DNA from: Gracilaria caudata
Lineage: Eukaryota; Rhodophyta; Florideophyceae; Gracilariales; Gracilariaceae
Direction: 5' to 3'
NCBI GenBank assembly: GCA_030374735.1
Contig: JASCIV010000122.1
Location: 1 to 43,424, forward strand
DNA length: 43,424 nt
Shown: in pieces, positions 11,101 through 21,890 of the stretch
Numbering within the stretch: the first letter of the stretch is position 1
Layout: the number at the start of each line of letters is the position of its first letter
Program-made: the position numbers and the translations under genes
The notes under the pieces: generated by a model
What the model saw: only the letters and a program-made list of their open reading frames with translations
Database searches by the model: none
What the model was told of the DNA's origin: nothing

Positions 11101-13734
11101 CCGTGAGAGTTGCTTTCCGCAAATAAGCTATTAGCGGTTTTGGATTCTTACTCCATCTTAATGTGTCAAGTTGAGTAAACAAGAAGTCAATCGATATTGC
11201 CTTTCGGACTCCAATGACAATGAGGAAGTTATCACCGATACCAGCATCTCTTAGAGATGCAGAAACCTTTCGAAATGAGCCCAGTCCTTCGAATATATGC
11301 AGCTCTGCGGTTGGCAAGTAGAGATCTCCAGGAACATCAGCTGAAACAAATCCGCGAGGATCATCGTATGGAATACATTTCAGGCAAGCTAGTTTTGAGT
11401 GCAAAACTTTTCCAAACTGAGCTTTTTCATCACTTCCTAGGTTGTGGTATTCTCCCCAAATGGCGTACAGAATTCGAATCCTTAGCCTGTGATCTTCAGC
11501 TTTTGCTTCTGTCATACTACTGTGCTGGGTGATGAAATCAAGCCAAATCTGAAATGGTAGAGGAGTAAACCATTGCCTTAATACAGGGTCTTCCAAAAAG
11601 CGAAGTGGTAGTTCATTCCTCATTGTCTTTGGCAGTATACGGGTAGGTAAAGGAAGCTCATCGGTGATATTCCTGTTCGAAAGATAGTACTCAAAATCCC
11701 TTAGGTTGAAAAGCCTGCGACTATCGATCAATCTTTCTCCGGTATTCTCTGCTGCCGTAAAGCGAACAGCCTTTTTAACCCGTATGGTATCGTCTGATAT
11801 TTTTGATTGAGATCCGAAAAACTTCACAACCCATTTGATGAGTCGAACTACTTCTTCTTCAGAGAATGAACGAGCTTGAGCTTCGCAGACCAAATCATCA
11901 TAGGTTAGCCTTGGACAAACAGCGACATGTTTATGGTATTCCTCCGCATTGCGGAAAACGACTTTTCGGACTACATTTGACTTAACAAACGCTTCAATGC
12001 CTTTGTACGAAAGCCGAGAATTCGACCCTCGCATGACGCCGGAAATGGTTAGCACAGGGGGACTTGAATTCGGCATACAAGCCGCAAACCCTGCTGCTAT
12101 AACAGAGCCGACGAGGGGGTCCGGGGTCGATTTCTGTGGGCAAAAAGCTCTCATCAGCATTACGGCGTCCTGCTCTTCGGGGGAAAGCGGTACCGAGTCA
12201 TTAGGATTCAAGATATCATCATCTCCGCTTCCAGTAGGGTCAATGGAAGAAATCACGTCTGCGATTTTCTTCACTCCTCCGACCATGAACCGAGCAAAAC
12301 CAAACAGTCCTGTAGGTCGGCGATCTTCTTCACCGTCGTTGAGCCTGTCAGCAGAACTCGACTCAGGTTCAGACTTCTGATCGTTGGAAGAACCAGTAGC
12401 GGGGTTACTGCCATTAATGGATGCTTTTTTCATAGCTTCAACCGCCTGATCTCTCGATGTTGAGGCCTCTTGCCATCGCTCGCCAATTAGACTCATAGAA
12501 TGTTCCAAGGTAAGACGCATAATGATGCCTGCAATTGAGAGCAATTCTGTGTTATAGACTCGTAACGCATCATTCTGGAAGTCGATCGCTTCCCTTTCAA
12601 CGGTAGGGATAAGCGGGGCTGCGAGATGCGCGGCAATTCCAGTTGTCTGGGAGGTCTTGAAACCGATAAAAACCCTACCCCCGCCCATTTCTGGACTATA
12701 CGAATCTATTATGGCCTTAGAACCCGTTTTCCTGCTCGAAGACTTTCTGGCAACAGCGTCTATAAACACTTGAATGTTAACATGTGGCGGCGTCTTCTTT
12801 TTAGTAACGCGAAATACTCTTCTTTCCATGCTATCCGGTACCCTTACATCGGCAATGGCAGAGACATATCGTGCTAGAATCTTGGATTGATCACCATCCA
12901 GAGTTACAGATACCTCATTAACCGTCTCAGTAATGGCTTCATCTCTCCGCTTAAGGGTAAAGATACCATTTGGAGAGCGAGTAACAGCTCCGTCGTTGTT
13001 CCACCATGAGGTCGCCTTAGGAGGGGTTACAATGGTGGGGCCCTTAACTCGGGTTTTTGTGATAGAAAGTCTGTTCTTGTTATCGACGTACAGGTTAATT
13101 GTGCTAAGATGTTGCGTAAAGGTAAGACTGGCACAGAGAAATTGACCAAATTTGACGAGGTCTGGCAAGGCGTAGGGATCTCTTGAAGGAAGCACGAAAG
13201 TGGTCCACTTATCCACCGGATACGGCGAATCGGCGGTCTTTGTCCACAGCCCATCGCCTTTCCATGCAAACGCAAGCGCCTGGCCCGCACTTATGACCAT
13301 AGGCTGCTCGCATATGCTAAACATGGTATACGCACCAACGCCAAAGGCACCCACTTTGGATACATCCGGGTTTCCTTCGGCAATCTTTCTAAGACGAGAC
13401 CAATCTTGGGGACGAAATGGCAGCCCATCGTTTCGATAAACTACTTGGGTGACGACAGTTTCACTGCCAGTGTTCGTTGTGGTGATCAGTATTTCAGCCG
13501 TGGAAGCTTCAGCGTCGTTCGAGTTTTGCAAGAGCTCTCTATATACAGCACCGGCTGAAGCATATCGTGCCAGGATCTGTCATAAAGGTTGGGGAAGGTC
13601 AGATGACTGGTGGAAGATAGGGCGAAGTTTTAGAAGCATACCTTGTCGATCAATGCCCTCTGGTTGACTTCTACGCGAGAGTCGCTGCCGGAGGTGAAAA
13701 TTGCGCTTCGAAGCGCATCGAAGCTGGTCGACAT
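8114..13734 (-). CDS. Sacsin-like HATPase (DUF3684 type) with C-terminal HExxH region
   Basis: An 1851-residue protein encoded by two exons. Exon 1 is 13734-13642 (31 codons, MSTSFDALRSAIF to ALIDK); a 65-nt intron 13641-13577 runs from GTATGC to ACAG; exon 2 is 13576-8114 and begins ILARYASAGAVYRELLQNSNDA. Splicing is phase 0 and restores the usual family start and the ELxQNxxDA box of GHKL/Hsp90-type ATPases. FGVGAY (nucleotide lid region) and the GFKTSQTTGIAAHLAAPLIP block are typical of the fungal DUF3684 sacsin-like family. Around residues 1507-1560 there is a CUE/UBA-like segment (LQDMFPDCSPEYLSSLL). Near 1808-1826 MAHELAHNLVSPHNKEHG looks like a zinc-metallopeptidase signature. A chaperone-like ATPase role is likely; peptidase activity is only suggested. 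It diverges from the PRA1 gene, with about 690 bp between the starts. Confidence 0.88.
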
Positions 13735-14426
13735 TTAGTGCAACTGTGCCTAACTAACGGCCAAGTCAGGAGCAACTGGGATGGAGAAAGGAGGACGAGG
13801 CTGAGATGGCGCTGCTAGAGATGATGAAGGCAAGCGACGTGGCGCCGGTGCACTAACGCAACAGCGACCACAAAAAGCAGACCTTGAAGCCGGAAACGAA
13901 CGTGGAGGTCGGGCGGCTTGACGGGGGCGTCCGTGACTGGACCAAGGTACTATGGACACATATCTACCAAGGGTAGGACGCTAACGCGCAGTGGCAGCAA
14001 CGTCAAACTCCGTCACGGACGAAGGCTGGCTGGCGGAGACGAGCTGGACTCGATGCCACGTGAGCGGAAACGCCCCGAACTTGTCAGGCACCACTTGCAA
14101 CTCGCGAGCTGGACCGGGGCAACTCTGTCTTGCCTGTTGCGTCAGGTCCAGTCAGTCGAGTCTGCACTCGTCGTCAGAAGTTCAGCAGCAGAAGTCAGAA
14201 CGCGTTGCGAAGAGCAAGATGCATCGTGGCCAATCAGTGTGGCCCACGTCTTCCAGCAGGCGCCATTCGACTGCTTAATTGCAGCGGGGCGTGCGCGCAC
14301 TGTGCCGAAGCCGCGCGGCCCATGTTCCGCGCACGTTGCCCGCCGCTTTCCCCTTATTCATTCATTCATTCATTTCCCCTCTCCCCCAGTCTACGACTTG
14401 CGACGACAGCCGAGAAGCGCCTCATC
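13735..14426. promoter_or_regulatory. Shared divergent upstream region
   Basis: This 692-base stretch lies between the starts of the DUF3684-type ATPase (minus) and the PRA1 gene (plus), so it must hold both promoters. I see no protein gene in it. Near the PRA1 start there is a short ATTC microsatellite (about 14357-14377) followed by a C/T-rich run, probably the PRA1 leader. No clear TATA box was found. Confidence 0.5.
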
Positions 14427-15020
14427 ATGAGCTACGGCTCGGCCGCCGACGAAGAGCGAACGCTTGCGTACGCCGAGACCAAGCAGATGCCCGCTGCCAC
14501 CGCCAGTAAGTCGCGCCCGGTTGCCGCAGCGTCGGACGTTCAGATGAACCACGCTGGCGAATCGCAGCAACACATCTCCGCCACTGCCGACCGCTTCGTG
14601 CACTATGCGCGCAATACATGGCACGAATGTCGTCCATGGAATGAGTTCTACTCCACTCGCGCGTTGTCGGTCCCGCAGTTCGCCGCGCTGAGCGAGAGAG
14701 TTGCCAAGAATCTTCACGCGTATCGCGCCAATTATCTTGTTCTCGTGGCGTTTTGGTGTGCCCTCATGCTACTTCGTTCCATTCCGAGCGTTATAGTCAC
14801 CGCGCTATTGTTCTTAGCTGTCGAGCGATGGTCTGCACGACGGAATGGGCTTTCGCCTCGAGACAAGCTTCTCGTCGCCTTCTTGGCTTTGCTTGTAATC
14901 TGGCTTACCGACATTGGAAGTTATGTAATCACATCACTCATGCTTTCGTCTATTTCCGTGGCTTTGCATGCAACCTTCCACGAAACCGACGTCGTAGAAA
15001 CCGAGATAGCCACTGTCTAG
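14427..15020 (+). CDS. PRA1 family protein (prenylated Rab acceptor)
   Basis: A 197-residue membrane protein. The ATG at 14427 has an A-rich context (catcATGa) and starts MSYGSAADEERT; upstream in-frame sequence lacks a better ATG. The first 60 residues are polar. The family signature RPWNEF is at 69-74 and is followed by RVAKNLHAYRANYLVLV, then two hydrophobic hairpins (about 103-133 and 147-185), and LHATFHETDVVETE at the end. This is the standard PRA1/Yip3 layout, with four membrane segments in two hairpins and an acidic tail. PRA1 proteins sit in the ER/Golgi and bind prenylated Rab GTPases to aid membrane delivery. The gene converges on the farnesyltransferase beta gene 252 bp downstream. 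A prenylation link between these neighbours is suggestive only. Confidence 0.9.
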   Translation: MSYGSAADEERTLAYAETKQMPAATASKSRPVAAASDVQMNHAGESQQHISATADRFVHYARNTWHECRPWNEFYSTRALSVPQFAALSERVAKNLHAYRANYLVLVAFWCALMLLRSIPSVIVTALLFLAVERWSARRNGLSPRDKLLVAFLALLVIWLTDIGSYVITSLMLSSISVALHATFHETDVVETEIATV

Positions 15021-15271
15021 CTTACTTTGCCATCGCGTGCTGTGTTACTGTTCAACTACTACACTTTTTATCGAAACGCCCGCCACCATTTGTTCGCTTG
15101 TCGCTTTTATGTTGCGCAAAGACCTGTTCGCGACGCAAGGGTAAGCGTTCATCACAGAGCTATGAATAAGTTAACAAATCTGCTCATCCTGCGCACAAAC
15201 CTCTATCTCAAGATGAGCAACTTCTTTTGTACATTCAAATATAAGATAAATGTCTTAGAATATGTTTGCGC

Positions 15272-16444
15272 TTACACTTCACGGAAGTACAACCATGCTT
15301 TTTCAAACTTGTCTACGCAAAGATTGTATACCGGGTCCGTTCTGCGCAAGCGAATACTGTTTTCAGTCCCTATACCGAAGTGCTGAGCTACGCTGAGGCC
15401 GCTCAGGGCATAGCATGTATGCATCAGATCGCGAGGCATTCCTGGTTTGTCACGCAATCCCCCGTTCTCAACCTGGCAACATTCCAGCACATACCTCTCC
15501 AACCCATCTCCATCAAACAACCTTGTCGCCTCTTTCGACCCCTTGAGACTGGCTACAAGAGGGAACAGCGAACCAACCCAGAACGAATAACACGAATCCA
15601 CCAGCTTATTCGTCCGCCCTTGGAAGCCACCTTCAAGCGGCATTTGGCGCATTACAGCCCAGTTGAGAACTTTGTCAGCATCGATGGCTGTGGTGTCGCC
15701 GAGGATCACAGCAGATGCCGTTCCGCAGTATGTATTTCCGCCGTGCGCTTCGCCACCGGGCTCGCCTCCCAATCCACCATCAAAAGCCTGTAATTGCGAA
15801 AGATAATCGCCACAGTGCTTGCGCAAAGCTGTGCCGACATCGTCATCCAGTGCGCCGATCATAGAGGCAACGCTGAGTGCACAGTACATGGCGCGTACAT
15901 CTGTTTCGCCACCGGCGCTGACCCGGAAGGAACCGTCCTCTTGCTTCATTTGCAAGATGAAGCTGATCAAACGTTCACGATTTATGGATTCTAAGGCTTC
16001 GTCACTGCCGAGGGCGCACAGCGCCATGAATGCGGAAAATGTACAGGCCAGGTGCGGTGTTTGACCGGGTCCGCCGCCATAGCCTCCTTCTGAAGCCTCA
16101 AATCGCTTGATATGATTCACTATGAGCGTGGCAGTCTGAGGAGGAATGGTGGTTCCAAGCAGATCTAGGGAATGAATTATCCAGAAAGCAAGCCATCCTT
16201 GAAGCACGTCAAACGCGTAGAAGCAGCGCGGCAAGGAATACAGACAGCGCGTCAACCATGCGACGTGCTTGTCGCGCTCTAATACGAGCGGTTTGTCCGG
16301 ATCAAAGCTTTCTCTGATTTGCATTACCTGGTCCTCTACGGCGCACTGCTGAATCCATGAGTCGGTGATGGTTCCTTGATGGTGGATACGCTGGTCGGCA
16401 TAATCTCTGGAGGCTTTTGGCAGCGGATGCTGAGGCGGTTCCAT
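15272..16444 (-). CDS. FNTB: Protein farnesyltransferase subunit beta
   Basis: A 390-residue, uninterrupted frame from an ATG at 16444. It catalyses transfer of farnesyl from farnesyl diphosphate to the Cys of CaaX proteins, as a heterodimer with the alpha subunit, in the cytosol. The alpha-alpha barrel repeats are visible: GGYGGGPGQTPHLACT (120-135), TDVRAMYCALS (181-191), FDGGLGGEPGGEAHGGNTYC (221-240), LEGGFQGRTNKLVDSCYSFW (270-289). Predicted zinc ligands are Asp283, Cys285 and His342 (DLMHTCYALSGL). Arg184, His234, Arg277 and Lys280 match substrate and diphosphate contacts known in the rat enzyme. The Gly-rich YGGGPGQ favours the farnesyl over the geranylgeranyl type I paralogue. Length is slightly short of animal FNTB, whose tails are longer. 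All key residues are present, so it should be active. Confidence 0.96.
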   Translation of the reverse strand: MEPPQHPLPKASRDYADQRIHHQGTITDSWIQQCAVEDQVMQIRESFDPDKPLVLERDKHVAWLTRCLYSLPRCFYAFDVLQGWLAFWIIHSLDLLGTTIPPQTATLIVNHIKRFEASEGGYGGGPGQTPHLACTFSAFMALCALGSDEALESINRERLISFILQMKQEDGSFRVSAGGETDVRAMYCALSVASMIGALDDDVGTALRKHCGDYLSQLQAFDGGLGGEPGGEAHGGNTYCGTASAVILGDTTAIDADKVLNWAVMRQMPLEGGFQGRTNKLVDSCYSFWVGSLFPLVASLKGSKEATRLFDGDGLERYVLECCQVENGGLRDKPGMPRDLMHTCYALSGLSVAQHFGIGTENSIRLRRTDPVYNLCVDKFEKAWLYFREV

Positions 16445-18013
16445 TTGCGATTCGGATTGTGCCGTTGCGCGTCGGCGTTCTCGGACGTTGTGGCGCGACT
16501 CTTAGGTGAGAATCTCACCACAGTCCAGGTGTGACATTCTCACAATCACCAGGGAGCATGGACGGAATAAGTGTGTACATGTGGAACACGTGCACATGGT
16601 GGCAGAACTTCACTCTACTACTATCTGTAGTTTCCACTCTTCTCAGCCCGATTTGTTTTCGTCCAACATCTCGAAGGACAAGCAGCTAACCCTCGGTTAA
16701 GAGGGATATTCTTATACCCCTCGTACATCCTCTGGTACAGAGAGATATGTCTCATTTTCCCCCTGAAGTTGGTGAAGTCGCGGCTTGAAAAGCTGCTTTT
16801 CATTTGAGTGCATCTCTGTTCGAATCATATGACGGGTTCAACCGAGACAGAACTCTCATCTCAGGAGTTCGAATTCCCAGCGTACAATTCTTCGTGCTCT
16901 TCGCGCTCGTAGCAGCGAAAGTCGCTGCTTCGAAAGCGCTGCTGAGCTGTCACCTGGTTTGAGTTTGCGCCACGTAGGTAAGTGCTAATAGGGCATCTTG
17001 CGGTGACTCGTACGTAGCGTCGTCAAGCTGCAGCCGCTGCGAACTGCACGTCAGCGTGGTATGCATCGCTTGGTATCAAAAGAAATTACTGGTTCGACTC
17101 GTGCTGATTTTGCGGCACAGAATGGGTCTAACAGCCAGAGGTGTTGCAATGCACGAAACCCTGGATGCATTATTGTACCTTCCTAGTGCCAAGCCAGATA
17201 GACGCGTGCGAGACACGGGCGAAAGGTTAAATCGTTTGTCAAAATACCCCCATTTGGGGCGGAGCATTGCTTTGTGTGTTGTGTCTTATGCAGTTGTTGT
17301 TAAATGTTTTTGCTGGGGACATGAGAAGCCAGCACGTAGAGCTTTCAGAAGATGTGTTGAACGCCGGAATTGCCCCACGTGAACGCGAACAAGGGCTGGT
17401 TGACTCACGAAGTTGGGCGCAGCGGCGAATTCCCAACGGGTCCGAGCATTGCTGAGGTTCAGTCCATCCGACATGCACGCTGGACAGTGGAGCTCTCATT
17501 TGGGCAACAACGCAGCGGATAACTAAGTCTTGAGCAACGGTCACGCCAATACTGTAACATCCTCTGTTGACAGACTGTCAGCCGCTCTGTAATGTGCGGA
17601 AGTTGGGACCGACGGCCAATGAGCGCGCGGTGCACACGAGCACAACGAACCACGACGGCGATCAAGCGCAAATGTCGAGCTGCGTAAGCAAGCAATTTCC
17701 GCGCCTTTCGCTGGCTCGTTTGATTTTGGTTTCACGTGTGCACCAGACAAGTTGACCAACCCCCACTCAGTCAACTACTTGTACGACGGTACCTATCGAC
17801 ACACTTCGATACCGCCACTTCATCAAAGGCGCCGCTGCGCCGCTTGTTTTGGTGATTCCCAACCCGCCTACCCTCCGATCTCATATGTTGCGTGCGCCTC
17901 TCGTTCCCTCCTTCGTATACTTCGATCCTGCCCACTGCTTGTGAAATACTCTGCCCACAGCTTCATTTTCCAACTCTCGCAGTCCTGGTCTGACTTCGTC
18001 CAATCCACTCGTC
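16445..18013. promoter_or_regulatory. Divergent intergenic region between FNTB and ECT
   Basis: This 1.57-kb stretch separates two genes transcribed away from each other. It contains only short, unconvincing frames on both strands. A 15-base palindrome (ggtgaga-a-tctcacc) lies at 16505-16519, about 60 bases upstream of the FNTB start. The last 250 bases before 18014 are C/T-rich and probably the leader of the cytidylyltransferase gene. I found no RNA gene that folds convincingly. Confidence 0.5.
16505..16519. repeat. Short palindrome upstream of FNTB
   Basis: Seven-base arms (ggtgaga / tctcacc) flank a single A, 61-75 bases upstream of the farnesyltransferase start codon. It may be a protein-binding site in the promoter or leader; nothing beyond position and symmetry supports this. 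Confidence 0.35.
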
Positions 18014-19330
18014 ATGGCCGACTCTGTCACCGACCTCAGCACCTTGTTCTACCTCGTCGAGGTCGCCTTCTTCGCTCGTACTATCTATGGCTTCACCACT
18101 ACGTACTTCACGCACAAGTTGCGTTCGTCTGACCCCGCTCAGTACATAGAAAAACCTCTCCCCACTTCACGTCCTCGGCTGCCCCCCGCTGCGCCAACCG
18201 TCCATCACAAGAAGAAGGCCCCCGTGCGCGTCTACATGGACGGCTGCTTTGATGGCATGCATTTCGGACACGCTAATGCGCTGCGTCAGGCAAAGGCGCT
18301 AGGAGATATCCTCGTCGTCGGTATAAACCCGGAACGCGAGATTCGGAAGCATAAGGGCCCCCCAATCATGAGTGATGAGGAACGCCGCATCGCTGTCTCT
18401 AGCGTCAAGTGGGTCGATGAGGTTCTCACCGATGTCCCCTACGTTGTCACTCCTCAGTTTCTCAACAAGCTAATTGAAGAGCACAAAATTGATATCATTG
18501 TCCATGGTGACGATCCCTGTATTGGAGCGGATGGCCAAGATGTGTACAAAGCCGTTAAGCACATGGGTCGATTCCGAACTGTCAAGCGCACTGAAGGAGT
18601 CAGTTCTACCGATATTGTCGGCCGAATGTTGCTCTGCACTAGAACTCACCACCTTGATGTACATCATTCACCAACCGGCATAAGAAGATTGCCCGAGGCA
18701 ACTGCTGCCAACCATGAGAAAAGTCTTCGATCCACAAAACCCTTCACTCGATCCAGCAGCTTCCTTCCGACCACACGCCGTTTGATTCAATTTGCTGGTG
18801 AACCTCGAGCGCCAAAACCGGGTGATAGAGTTGTGTATTGTGACGGAACATTCGATATGTTCCATGCAGGTCATATTGAAACTTTGCGCCAAGCGAAGGA
18901 GATGGGAGACTTTTTGCTCGTCGGCATTCACGATGACGCAACTGTGAATGAGCGCAAAGGAAGTAACTTCCCGATAATGAACGTCCATGAGAGAACACTG
19001 GCCGTGTTGAGTTGTCGTTACGTGGATGAGGTTATCATTGGTGCTCCATGGTGTATCACGGAAGATATGATCAAGACGATGAATATCAGCATGGTGGTTC
19101 ACGGACGCCATCGGCGTGATAGCAAGGAAGTGAGCACTTCCGACCCGTACGAAGTTCCTCGTAAGTTAGGGCTCCTGGCCCAGGTTCAGGGCGAGAGGGA
19201 CTTGTCAGTAGAAACAATCTTAGAGCGCATTGTGAAGAATAGGGAAGCGTTTGTCAAGCGCAATATCAAGAAGGAGGCAGCTGAAGACGAATATTTCAAG
19301 AAACACAAGAAGTATGTCGAGGAACGCTGA
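18014..19330 (+). CDS. PCYT2: CTP:phosphoethanolamine cytidylyltransferase
   Basis: A 438-residue enzyme from an ATG at 18014 (gtcATGg). It makes CDP-ethanolamine from CTP and phosphoethanolamine, the rate-setting step of the CDP-ethanolamine (Kennedy) route to phosphatidylethanolamine. Two cytidylyltransferase domains are present. Domain 1 has VRVYMDGCFDGMHFGHANAL with HxGH at 83-86 and RTEGVSSTDI at 192-201. Domain 2 has RVVYCDGTFDMFHAGHIETL with HxGH at 284-287. The tandem layout separates it from the single-domain choline enzyme. Domain 2 lacks a clean RTxGxSTT motif, as is common in the family. A hydrophobic N-terminal segment (about 9-33) resembles the membrane anchor of plant PECT1, which sits on the mitochondrial outer membrane. 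Confidence 0.95.
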   Translation: MADSVTDLSTLFYLVEVAFFARTIYGFTTTYFTHKLRSSDPAQYIEKPLPTSRPRLPPAAPTVHHKKKAPVRVYMDGCFDGMHFGHANALRQAKALGDILVVGINPEREIRKHKGPPIMSDEERRIAVSSVKWVDEVLTDVPYVVTPQFLNKLIEEHKIDIIVHGDDPCIGADGQDVYKAVKHMGRFRTVKRTEGVSSTDIVGRMLLCTRTHHLDVHHSPTGIRRLPEATAANHEKSLRSTKPFTRSSSFLPTTRRLIQFAGEPRAPKPGDRVVYCDGTFDMFHAGHIETLRQAKEMGDFLLVGIHDDATVNERKGSNFPIMNVHERTLAVLSCRYVDEVIIGAPWCITEDMIKTMNISMVVHGRHRRDSKEVSTSDPYEVPRKLGLLAQVQGERDLSVETILERIVKNREAFVKRNIKKEAAEDEYFKKHKKYVEER

Positions 19331-20422
19331 GCACTTTTTCATTGCTGGTTTCTTGAAAATGCCCTTATAACTTTGAACTTGTGGCAGCTCCTCGGAGAGT
19401 GGCCATCTTTCAGAAAAAGGTGTGGCTTGTGGCTTTTCTGCCGCGAATAATGAAACATGTTAACTTTGCACAGGGACAAGCGGCTAAAACGCACATGTAG
19501 TGTTGTTTACGTTGTACACCTTTTTCAACTCTAGACACACTGCGGAAGATATTCTTGTTGAAGATTGTCGTGAAAGTCATCAGCTTTAGCGTTCAATAGT
19601 AGAGTCAAATGGGGATATAGATACCACTTACATGTAGTCCCTTGCTTGAAACACTGACATGATAAACGGTAGACACCTCTTTTATTTACGGACAAATAGG
19701 TCTCTTTGTCGCGGCTACGAGCATTCATAGTATAATCTAATGCTGTTATATACGACATACTGTCGATCTGGCAACACCTGGTTGCGGTAGGTTGTTGGGG
19801 TCCTGAGCAAGACCTCTGCGATAGGCCAACGCCGCAGATCGAATGCGAATTCGTAAATGAGAGGGAAAGAGAGGGAATCAGTCGCATCTTTCTTCTCATT
19901 TTTGACTCATTAATGAAGGATGCACTCTTTGCCAGAATTCACAGTTCAAATGGCTGTTCAGGTCTTCCATTGGTTGATGTCCTTCACTCCTACAAGCTGT
20001 ATCTACTGTACGTACTGTCACACGTACATCTCGAGAACATGATGTTAAACCACTGGTGTCGATCACCGCCATGATGGTGTACGTATTGAAGCGATTGAAT
20101 AGGCCAGTGCTGTTTAATGGAAATGCCACAGCTTCCCGTCGCAAGTGAAGGCCCCGAAGGTTTACTTCGTTCCACTCGTATCTAAAGGTTCTCCCACCTG
20201 CTTCACTTCAGGCTTTCTCTGTTGTGAAGCAAACAAGTCTAGTGTTGCCATTGACTGGTCTTGGACTCGCGATTCATGGCTGCCCCAAGTAATTTGCGAT
20301 TGAGATCTATATCGATGCGATACTTTTGAGCAGGAAAGAAATTTCGAATGACTATCTTTTCTCCTTGAACTTTAGCCCCAACATAGTCAAAGAATACACC
20401 CTTTGCTCGCCTGCTCGGCAAA
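19331..20422. other. Intergenic region, nothing recognised
   Basis: A 1.09-kb AT-richer stretch between two plus-strand genes. It must hold the 3' end of the cytidylyltransferase gene and the promoter of the acyltransferase gene. A minus-strand frame of 122 codons (19899-19531) and a few shorter ones are open, but none has recognisable motifs or coding-like codon use. I see no RNA gene or long repeat. Confidence 0.5.
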
Positions 20423-21439
20423 ATGCACGATCTAGACGAAGACCCTATCGGCTGGATCATGGAGTTTGGCAAAGGCCTTTTTGCTGTCACAACGTTGCAA
20501 CTGTTGTGCGGCGTTTGGACAGTTTTCGTCATCCGGTCAAAGCTTCCTCATCACAGAAAGCTTCAGGTCTGCTTAGCTATGTGCTTCTTGTTGTGTGTTT
20601 TGTCCTGGTTCATTTTCGATATGGATACACATCTTATTGGACGTGTCATGGGTGCATTAGCCTTGGTATTTACTACCCCCCTGCACGTAATCGCATCAAT
20701 TGAAAGACACGAAACGATCAAGTCAGATAGCCTATCGACAATTTTGAGGATTGCAGTTCCGGCTGCAATTCCCTCCGAACGTCATCCACCGGAGGAGCCC
20801 GTACATCAACTTTTTCGTGGGTTCATCTACGTGGCGTGTATATCAAAAACTGTTCCGTTCACTATGCATGCTATTGAAACAGGTGGTATTCTACGAGACG
20901 TTTGCGGGCTTTTGTTTGTGATGTTCGGTGCCTCCGGGATCCTTAACATAATGTCAGGGTGTATGGGTCTCATAGGCGTCAGAAGTCCTTCACCATTTCG
21001 AAATCCGTTCCTGTCATCTTCCATGGCGTCTTTCTGGAGCGGGAGATGGAACGCAACGGTCTCAGACGCACTTCGTGTCGGAGTGTACGAACCTCTTGTG
21101 AAACGTGGGTATTCGAAGGCTAGCTCTGTTATTGCCTGCTTTTTTATATCCGGCTTTGCTCACGAGCTGATACTCGTGTACTGCGGCATTCTAAATTCTA
21201 GAGGAGAATGGTTTGCTTTTTTCATTCTCAATGGACTTGCAGTGCTCGTGGAGCAGCAAGTTATGTCGAATATGCCCAGGTTTGTGCGCCGAATAACGAG
21301 CTTCGTCGTACTCTCGATTCTTTTTCACTTCCTGTTCCTCCCGGTAACGGTACGAACGGGAATGGCCAAGAATGGGGTTCAAGCAATGGGGGCTGGCGCA
21401 AAGCTGGTTGGAGCCTTTCGGCAATGGATTACGAATTAA
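20423..21439 (+). CDS. Wax-synthase-like MBOAT acyltransferase
   Basis: A 338-residue multi-spanning membrane protein from an ATG at 20423 (aaaATGc). It has the plant/fungal wax synthase (MBOAT-2) signature: NPFLSSSMASFWSGRWN around residues 193-209 and SGFAHELILVYCGIL around 242-256, with the presumed catalytic His near 246 followed by Glu. Hydrophobic segments fill most of the remaining sequence (for example 17-37, 48-66 and the C-terminal third). Known relatives are long-chain-alcohol O-fatty-acyltransferases making wax esters, and sterol O-acyltransferases, both in the ER. The sequence does not settle whether the acceptor here is a fatty alcohol, a sterol or another hydroxyl compound. Length is typical of the family (about 340). 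Confidence 0.88.
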   Translation: MHDLDEDPIGWIMEFGKGLFAVTTLQLLCGVWTVFVIRSKLPHHRKLQVCLAMCFLLCVLSWFIFDMDTHLIGRVMGALALVFTTPLHVIASIERHETIKSDSLSTILRIAVPAAIPSERHPPEEPVHQLFRGFIYVACISKTVPFTMHAIETGGILRDVCGLLFVMFGASGILNIMSGCMGLIGVRSPSPFRNPFLSSSMASFWSGRWNATVSDALRVGVYEPLVKRGYSKASSVIACFFISGFAHELILVYCGILNSRGEWFAFFILNGLAVLVEQQVMSNMPRFVRRITSFVVLSILFHFLFLPVTVRTGMAKNGVQAMGAGAKLVGAFRQWITN

Positions 21440-21890
21440 GAAATGTCAGGCGTTTAGACTTCGTATACGAACCGTACGGAACTGAGATCCTATTAGGAAC
21501 AAGGTGTTGGCACATCCTAGCTACATTGTCGATGCGCCTGTACTCTGTACAGCGTGGAGACTGCGTCCATTATTCTCGAACGGTAGGCAGGACTGCTACC
21601 TCTTTCTTTACGGTCGGTGATTTCTTGTTAGAATTTGACTTTGAAGCCATTGTCATTCATAAGCTTGTTGTGGACAAACTTCATGTGTTGTTGTGGAACA
21701 CTCATATGTGCAATCCCTTCGGAAGGATTCAATACCTACGATATTAATAGTAAAGTGACATGCAGGCGAACCTGACAATGCAGTAGTCTCTTACTCGTGA
21801 TAGAAACAATCCCCGCAATGCAGAGGTCACGAATGTATCATTGCTCTCACGGTTTGAACGAAACTTCTCGAGACAGGAGTATGCAGGCAG
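21440..21890. other. Convergent 3' spacer
   Basis: The 451 bases between the 3' ends of the acyltransferase (plus) and disulfide isomerase (minus) genes hold no gene that I can support. They should contain both polyadenylation regions. Confidence 0.5.

Noticed and set aside
16815..16885. Two ttcgaa/gggttcaa words resembling T-loops
   Set aside because: The flanking bases do not form T-stems and no cloverleaf can be drawn.
19531..19899. 122-codon minus-strand frame between ECT and the acyltransferase
   Set aside because: No motif, no coding-like third-position bias, no recognisable promoter or neighbour link.
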